This document shows, in pieces, positions 6,536 to 9,758 of a DNA stretch of 9,758 nucleotides; position 1 is the first letter of the stretch, and every line of letters starts with the position of its first letter. A program made the translations under genes and the position numbers. The DNA is taken from positions 1-9,758 of the forward strand of contig URLB01000080.1 of assembly GCA_900548595.1 (NCBI GenBank), read 5' to 3'. Below the pieces are notes generated by a model that was not told the origin of the DNA, made no database searches, and saw only the letters and a program-made list of their open reading frames with translations. This DNA is from an uncultured Eubacteriales bacterium (lineage in GTDB: Bacteria; Bacillota; Clostridia; Lachnospirales; Anaerotignaceae).

Positions 6536-7618
6536 TTATTTATTTTCCATTTCAAACTTCTTCATAAAGTCAACAAGCTTCTGCACGCCTTCGATAGGCA
6601 TTGCATTGTACATGCTTGCTCTCATTCCGCCTACAGTTCTGTGTCCCTTAAGGTTTACAAATCCTGCCGCTGTAGCTTCTTTAATAAATTTAGCGTTAAG
6701 TTCTTCCGTAGGAAGTACAAAAGGCGCGTTCATAAGAGAACGGTCTTTAGGTACAACAGTGCCTTTGAAGAAGTCGCTTGCGTCAAGGAAATCATAAAGG
6801 ATTGAAGCTTTCTTCTCATTAATTTCCTGTACAGCCTTTACGCCGCCTCTTTCTTTTACCCACTCAAATACGAGACCTGCCACATAAATAGCAAATGTAG
6901 GAGGAGTATTGTAAAGAGAATCATTGTCTGCATGTGTTTTGTAGTCAAGCATCGTAGGTGTTATGTCCATAGCGTTTCCGATAAGATCATCGCGGATTAT
7001 AACAACCGTTACGCCTGCGGGTCCTACGTTTTTCTGTGCTCCTGCAAAAAGAAGACCGAATTTGCTTACGTCGATTTCTTCAGAAAGTATAATAGATGAA
7101 ATATCCGTAACAAGGGGCACGTTTCCTGTGTCAGGAAGAGTAGTATATCTTGTTCCGTATATAGTGTTATTGTATGTTATGTAAAAATAATCTGCTTCGG
7201 GATCAAACTTGCTCTTGTCAAGTTCGGGTATGTAATTGAAAACTTTATCTTCAGATGAAGCAACCACATTTACTTTTCCGTATTTAGAAGCTTCTGATTT
7301 AGCTTTTTTAGCCCACTGTCCTGTAAGAACGATATCGCACTTCTTATTTTTATTCATAAGGTTTAACGGTATCATAGCAAACTGTGTAGAACCGCCGCCC
7401 TGTAAAAAAAGCACTTTGTAGTTGTTAGGTATATTCATAAGTTCACGAAGAGTTGCCTCTGCGCTCTGTATAATCTTCTCAAAAGGCTTAGATCGATGAC
7501 TCATCTCCATTACCGACATGCCTGAATCGCCGTAACAGACAAGCTCCTTCTGTACTTTCTCAAGCACTTCAAGAGGTAACATTGATGGTCCTGCTGAAAA
7601 ATTATAAACTCTTTCCAT
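6536..7618 (-). CDS. serC: Phosphoserine aminotransferase
   Basis: A PLP-dependent class V aminotransferase that converts 3-phosphohydroxypyruvate and glutamate to O-phosphoserine and 2-oxoglutarate. Its 360 residues match the usual length. The N-terminus YNFSAGPSMLP (5-15) is the family signature. A phosphate/PLP contact region is GGGSTQFAMIP (74-84). The PLP lysine is K196 in FAGAQKNVGPAG (191-202), and the substrate-phosphate motif GHRTVGGMRASMYNA is at 325-339. ATG at 7618 has AAGGAGG 9 nt upstream. It is the first gene of the serC-serA-DUF1015 unit and is preceded by a 180-nt leader with an intrinsic terminator, so expression requires readthrough of that terminator. Confidence 0.97.
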   Translation of the reverse strand: MERVYNFSAGPSMLPLEVLEKVQKELVCYGDSGMSVMEMSHRSKPFEKIIQSAEATLRELMNIPNNYKVLFLQGGGSTQFAMIPLNLMNKNKKCDIVLTGQWAKKAKSEASKYGKVNVVASSEDKVFNYIPELDKSKFDPEADYFYITYNNTIYGTRYTTLPDTGNVPLVTDISSIILSEEIDVSKFGLLFAGAQKNVGPAGVTVVIIRDDLIGNAMDITPTMLDYKTHADNDSLYNTPPTFAIYVAGLVFEWVKERGGVKAVQEINEKKASILYDFLDASDFFKGTVVPKDRSLMNAPFVLPTEELNAKFIKEATAAGFVNLKGHRTVGGMRASMYNAMPIEGVQKLVDFMKKFEMENK

Positions 7619-7678
7619 TGAAAAAAGCCTCCTTAAAATGTATTAAAAATTAACGTGTAATCAGCGTAAATAAAGAAG

Positions 7679-7702
7679 AAAAAAACATGGCTTACAGCCA
7701 TG
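7679..7702 (-). terminator. Intrinsic terminator in the serC leader (attenuator)
   Basis: On the minus strand CATGGCT (7702-7696) pairs with AGCCATG (7692-7686) over 7 bp with a 3-nt loop, followed by seven T (7685-7679) and TTCTT-rich DNA. It lies between the strong promoter and serC. No promoter with a good -35 is visible downstream of it, so it should act as a conditional terminator. Confidence 0.8.
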
Positions 7703-7798
7703 CAGATGGACAACTTGCCCCAGTTTCAATTTTATATACGCCGTTAAATTTATAAAATAATATCTATAAATTTAACGCTGTATACAATTCCTAGCTTT
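7679..7798 (-). promoter_or_regulatory. Structured serC leader, candidate riboswitch or attenuator of unassigned class
   Basis: The RNA from about 7798 can form several nested elements. P1 pairs AATTGTATAC (7789-7780) with GTATAT-AA-AATT (7739-7728), 10 bp with a 2-nt bulge. Inside it is a perfect 13-bp stem, CGTTAAATTTATA (7777-7765) with TATAAATTTAACG (7754-7742), and a 10-nt loop. After P1 comes GAAACTGGGGCAAGTTGTCC (7727-7708), which can make a small hairpin, then the terminator stem. CCAT (7709-7706, from GTCCATC) can pair with ATGG inside the terminator 5' arm as a weak alternative. T-box hallmarks (GGGTGG antiterminator, specifier loop) are absent. It resembles no riboswitch consensus that I can recall. 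Confidence 0.55.
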
Positions 7799-7804
7799 TT
7801 GGTA

Positions 7805-7834
7805 ATTATATCAATGTAAAACACTTTTAGTCAA
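7805..7834 (-). promoter_or_regulatory. Promoter of the serC-serA-DUF1015 operon
   Basis: TTGACT at 7834-7829 (5/6 match), an 18-bp spacer, and TATAAT at 7810-7805 (6/6). A TG one base before the -10 makes it an extended -10 promoter. Transcription would begin near 7798, giving a leader of about 180 nt to the serC start. Confidence 0.8.
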
Positions 7835-8073
7835 GTAATCGCATATATTGCCATGTAGTATATTACACCAACAAACATAATCGGCTGACATAAAAAATCA
7901 ACAAACATAATCAAATAATATTTTTAAATTCAAAAAAAATTTTATATATCCACAAAATTATTAAATTTTAGCTCATTCTATGTTCAAAATAATGTAAAAA
8001 TCCAATAAAAATTTTAATGCAAGCACATTTATCCTTTGTACGCAGACATTTATATAACAGTCATAATAAAAAT
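7835..8073. other. Gene-free AT-rich intergenic tract between rplL and serC
   Basis: No credible gene is present on either strand. The only minus-strand reading frame of note is a 25-codon one without a ribosome site. The tract is dominated by A and T runs and holds the two 14-bp repeats described separately. With the leader and terminators it makes a 493-base gap between two housekeeping operons. Apart from the repeats I see no hairpins or RNA-gene signatures in it. Confidence 0.7.
7869..7912. repeat. Two 14-bp direct repeats spaced 30 bp apart, upstream of the serC promoter
   Basis: CAACAAACATAATC occurs at 7869-7882 and 7899-7912 with no mismatch. The start-to-start distance is 30 bp, close to three helical turns, so both copies face the same side of the DNA. 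Their centres lie about 78 and 108 bp upstream of the predicted transcription start, a position suited to an activator or a cooperative regulator. Confidence 0.55.
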
Positions 8074-8098
8074 AAGCGGAAAGTAAAACCTTTCCGCT
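8066..8098 (-). terminator. Intrinsic terminator after rplL
   Basis: On the minus strand AGCGGAAAG (8098-8090) pairs with CTTTCCGCT (8083-8075) in a perfect 9-bp stem with a 6-nt loop. TATTTTTATT follows. It begins 13 nt beyond the rplL stop, closing the rplJ-rplL transcript and separating it from the serC operon. Confidence 0.85.
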
Positions 8099-8111
8099 CA
8101 AATTTGTTAAA

Positions 8112-8489
8112 TTACTTAAGTGTAACCTTAGCGCCAACTTCTTCAAGTTTAGCTTTCATAGCTTCAGCATCTTCCTTAGCTACTGCTTCTTTGATAACCT
8201 TAGGAGCGCCGTCTACAACTTCTTTAGCTTCCTTAAGACCAAGGCCTGTTACTTCTCTAACTACCTTGATAACTTTGATCTTTTCTGCGCCAACTTCTGT
8301 AAGTTCTACGTCAAAGTCTGTCTTTTCTTCTGCTGCGCCTGCTGCAGGACCGCCAGCTGCTACAACTGCAACGCCAGCTGCTGCTGATACGCCGTATTTT
8401 TCTTCTGCTGCCTTAACAAGGTCGTTAAGTTCGATAACTGTAAGTTCGTCAATAGCTGCGAGTATTTCTTCGATTGTTAATTTTGCCAT
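8112..8489 (-). CDS. rplL: 50S ribosomal protein L7/L12
   Basis: The stalk protein that recruits GTP-bound translation factors; dimers bind the C-terminal helix of L10. Length is 125 residues, standard for the family. The N-terminal dimerisation helices are 1-31 (MAKLTIEEILAAIDELTVIE start). A flexible Ala/Gly-rich hinge spans about 35-56. The factor-binding C-terminal domain is 57-125, with the conserved KIKVIKVVREVTGLGLKEAK at 70-89 and a terminal EEVGAKVTLK. Its ribosome site GGAGGT lies 8 nt before ATG, and the gap from the rplJ stop is 37 nt, so it is in the same transcript. The stalk needs several L12 copies per ribosome, which is usually met by stronger translation of this cistron. Confidence 0.98.
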   Translation of the reverse strand: MAKLTIEEILAAIDELTVIELNDLVKAAEEKYGVSAAAGVAVVAAGGPAAGAAEEKTDFDVELTEVGAEKIKVIKVVREVTGLGLKEAKEVVDGAPKVIKEAVAKEDAEAMKAKLEEVGAKVTLK

Positions 8490-8526
8490 TTTATAGCACC
8501 TCCGATAATATTAAACGATTAATTTT

Positions 8527-9033
8527 TTATTCAGCTGCTGCTTCGCCTTCGCCCTTCTTTTCCGCAATCTGATTGATAACTCTTGCGAAAGTAGAGATAG
8601 GGCTCTTGAAGCTGCCAAGTAATTTCGAGATAAGAACTTCTCTTGAAGGGATATCGGCGATAGCCTTCATGCCTTCTGCGTCATATACGATTCCTTCGAT
8701 AACGCCTGCTTTAAACTCAAGCTTCTTTGCTGTTTCGGAAACCTTCTTTATGATGCTTGCGCCTTTTGTTGCTTCATCATATGAGAAAACTGCTGCTGTA
8801 GGTCCTTCAAGGTACTGTGAAAGTCCCTCAAACTGTGTTCCCTGGATAGCGAAGTTGATCATTGTGTTTTTGTAAACTTTGTAATCAACGCCAGCCTCTC
8901 TGAGCTGCTTTCTTAAATCTGTGTCCTCGCCTACTGTAAGACCTCTTGCGTCTACAAGTACAAGTGATACAGACTTGTCAAGTTTTTCTTTAATTTCGTT
9001 AACAACGGCCTGTTTTGCTTCAACCTTTGCCAT
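8527..9033 (-). CDS. rplJ: 50S ribosomal protein L10
   Basis: L10 is the base of the ribosomal stalk. It binds 23S rRNA through its N-terminal domain and L7/L12 dimers through its C-terminal helix. The 168 residues match family length. Visible family motifs are VLVDARGLTVGEDTDLRKQL (25-44), VDYKVYKNTM (49-58) and LEGPTAAVFSYDE (75-87). The Ala/Glu-rich tail (about 155-168) follows the L12-binding helix. ATG at 9033 is preceded by AAGGAGGAGGTG. L10 (with L12) is known to repress its own operon by binding the mRNA leader, and a matching leader is present upstream here. Confidence 0.98.
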   Translation of the reverse strand: MAKVEAKQAVVNEIKEKLDKSVSLVLVDARGLTVGEDTDLRKQLREAGVDYKVYKNTMINFAIQGTQFEGLSQYLEGPTAAVFSYDEATKGASIIKKVSETAKKLEFKAGVIEGIVYDAEGMKAIADIPSREVLISKLLGSFKSPISTFARVINQIAEKKGEGEAAAE

Positions 9034-9055
9034 TTTAACACCTCCTCCTTATATA

Positions 9056-9241
9056 GGAAAATTATTAATTGCCTGGTGTCTGCCTGCGGATAACTCCTTC
9101 GGCACGCAAAGTCTTATATAAGAAAATCCCCTGGGTCAATCACAGACACAGGGGAGTAAAATACTCTTAATACAAGTCTCCTCGGCGGGCAGGACAAAGT
9201 CCTTTATGCTTTCGCACCTGCTGTCTGCGGCAATATTCAAC
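9056..9241 (-). promoter_or_regulatory. L10-type autoregulatory leader of rplJ-rplL
   Basis: The RNA contains the L10-binding signature: GCCGCAGACAGCAGG (9231-9217) opposite CCTGCCCGCCGAGG (9193-9180), with internal hairpins TGC-GAAA-GCA and AGGAC-TTT-GTCCT. This is the kink-turn element of the L10_leader family known from Firmicutes. A terminator follows at 9155-9120. The terminator 5' arm and loop (CCTGTGTCTG, 9152-9143) can instead pair with CAGACA-G-CAGG of the L10 site (9227-9217) over 10 bp with one bulged base. That would be the antiterminator, and L10 binding would free the arm for termination. The mechanism is inferred from pairing alone. Confidence 0.8.
9120..9155 (-). terminator. 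Attenuator terminator in the rplJ leader
   Basis: TCCCCTG (9155-9149) pairs with CAGGGGA (9133-9127) in a perfect 7-bp stem with a 15-nt loop, followed by TTTTCTT on the minus strand. It lies about 90 nt before rplJ and after the L10-binding element, the expected position for regulated termination. Confidence 0.8.
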
Positions 9242-9247
9242 TGTTTG

Positions 9248-9276
9248 ATTATATATCAAAAATCAATCTTTGTCAA
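9248..9276 (-). promoter_or_regulatory. Consensus promoter of rplJ-rplL
   Basis: TTGACA at 9276-9271, exactly 17 bp, then TATAAT at 9253-9248: a full consensus vegetative promoter. The -35 begins 4 nt beyond the rplA stop codon. The stalk genes thus have their own very strong promoter besides any readthrough from the L1 operon. Confidence 0.9.
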
Positions 9277-9279
9277 CAA

Positions 9280-9758
9280 TTACTCGCTGATTTTTGCAGG
9301 ATTGATTTTGATTCCGGGGCCCATTGTAGAAGAGATAACAACACTCTTAAGATACTGACCCTTTGAAGTTGCCGGTTTTGCCTTAATAATAGCACTCATA
9401 AGAGTCTGGAAGTTTTCGAGTAACTTTTCTGTGCCGAAAGAAACCTTACCTACCGGAACATGAATGATGTTTGTTTTGTCAAGACGGTATTCAATCTTAC
9501 CAGCTTTGATGTCCTGGATAGCCTTTGTAACGTCCATTGTTACTGTACCGGCCTTAGGGTTAGGCATTAAGCCTTTAGGTCCGAGTACACGTCCGAGACG
9601 TCCAACAACGCCCATCATATCGGGAGTAGCTACGGCAACGTCAAATCCGAACCAGTTTTCACCCTGGATTTTAGGGATAAGATCTTCTGCGCCTACAAAA
9701 TCAGCTCCGGCTGCTAAAGCTTCATCAGCTTTATCACCTTTTGCAAATACTAAAACAC
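9280..9758 (-). CDS. rplA: 50S ribosomal protein L1, C-terminal part (cut by window edge)
   Basis: The C-terminal 158 codons of L1 are visible; the frame is open to the window edge, so the start lies outside. Intact L1 is about 230 residues. The family signature is clear: VGRLGRVLGPKGLMPNPKAG lies in the middle of the visible part. Upstream of it is ALAAGADFVGAEDL and the conserved GWFDFD-like segment (here NWFGFDVAVATPDMM), and the tail is SSTMGPGIKINPAKIS. L1 binds 23S rRNA at the L1 stalk, helps release E-site tRNA, and autoregulates the rplK-rplA operon in many bacteria. The Met at 9618 is internal, not the start. No terminator is visible between this gene and the rplJ promoter. Confidence 0.97.
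   Translation of the reverse strand, partial: VLVFAKGDKADEALAAGADFVGAEDLIPKIQGENWFGFDVAVATPDMMGVVGRLGRVLGPKGLMPNPKAGTVTMDVTKAIQDIKAGKIEYRLDKTNIIHVPVGKVSFGTEKLLENFQTLMSAIIKAKPATSKGQYLKSVVISSTMGPGIKINPAKISE

Noticed and set aside
6520..6555. Upstream serA start giving a 403-residue protein (MKWKINNLGEEQ extension)
   Set aside because: No ribosome site, overlaps the end of serC, and the added residues are not part of the SerA family N-terminus; the ATG at 6519 has a good purine-rich site.
7679..7798. T-box leader (serine tRNA sensing)
   Set aside because: The leader is too short, and no GGGTGG antiterminator bulge, specifier loop or other conserved T-box sequence is present.
7831..7908. 25-codon minus-strand frame (MFVDFLCQPIMFVG start) through the 14-bp repeats, ending at the serC -35, as a leader peptide
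   Set aside because: It has no ribosome site, lies upstream of the predicted transcription start, and its repeated MFV arises simply from the in-phase 30-bp repeats.
7869..7912. CRISPR-like repeat-spacer pattern
   Set aside because: Only two 14-bp units separated by 16 bp, with no further copies and no cas genes.
8017..8496. 159-codon plus-strand frame, serine/alanine-rich
   Set aside because: It is the antisense of rplL, whose biased codons leave the complementary frame open; there is no plus-strand ribosome site.

Overview
The window is a stretch of low-GC, AT-rich Firmicutes chromosome, most likely from an anaerobic Clostridia (Lachnospiraceae-like) bacterium. This rests on GGAGG-type ribosome sites before almost every gene, strong TTGACA/TATAAT promoters, AT-rich intergenic DNA and the gene families present. 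All recognised genes lie on the minus strand, so transcription runs from high to low coordinates. No mobile element, CRISPR array, tRNA or rRNA was found.

In transcription order, the first block is ribosomal: the C-terminal part of rplA (L1, cut by the window edge), then a consensus promoter, an L10-type autoregulatory leader with a terminator, and rplJ (L10) and rplL (L7/L12), closed by a terminator. The usual next genes, rpoB and rpoC, do not follow.

A 493-base gene-free region comes next. It holds the rplL terminator, an AT-rich tract with two identical 14-bp direct repeats exactly 30 bp apart, a strong promoter, and a roughly 120-nt structured leader ending in an intrinsic terminator just before serC. 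This is the architecture of a transcription attenuator or riboswitch, and I cannot assign it to a known class. It would control serC, serA and a DUF1015 gene, which are packed 13-16 nt apart and form a serine biosynthesis operon (the first two enzymatic steps plus a conserved protein of unknown role). A hairpin with a U-rich tail separates this operon from a 55-codon YtxH-like small gene.

The third block has gltX (glutamyl-tRNA synthetase) with its own likely promoter and terminator. Between gltX and the small gene is a good intrinsic terminator pointing the opposite way (plus strand), preceded by a weak plus-strand promoter, so a short RNA may be encoded there. The last block is a two-gene unit: an anchored, very acidic membrane protein with an extracellular LysM domain, followed 14 nt later by rho, which runs off the low-coordinate edge.

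The window is mainly housekeeping (translation, serine synthesis, transcription termination). The parts most worth a second look are non-coding: the serC leader, the repeats upstream of it, the duplicated L10-site motif in the rplJ leader, and the plus-strand terminator.
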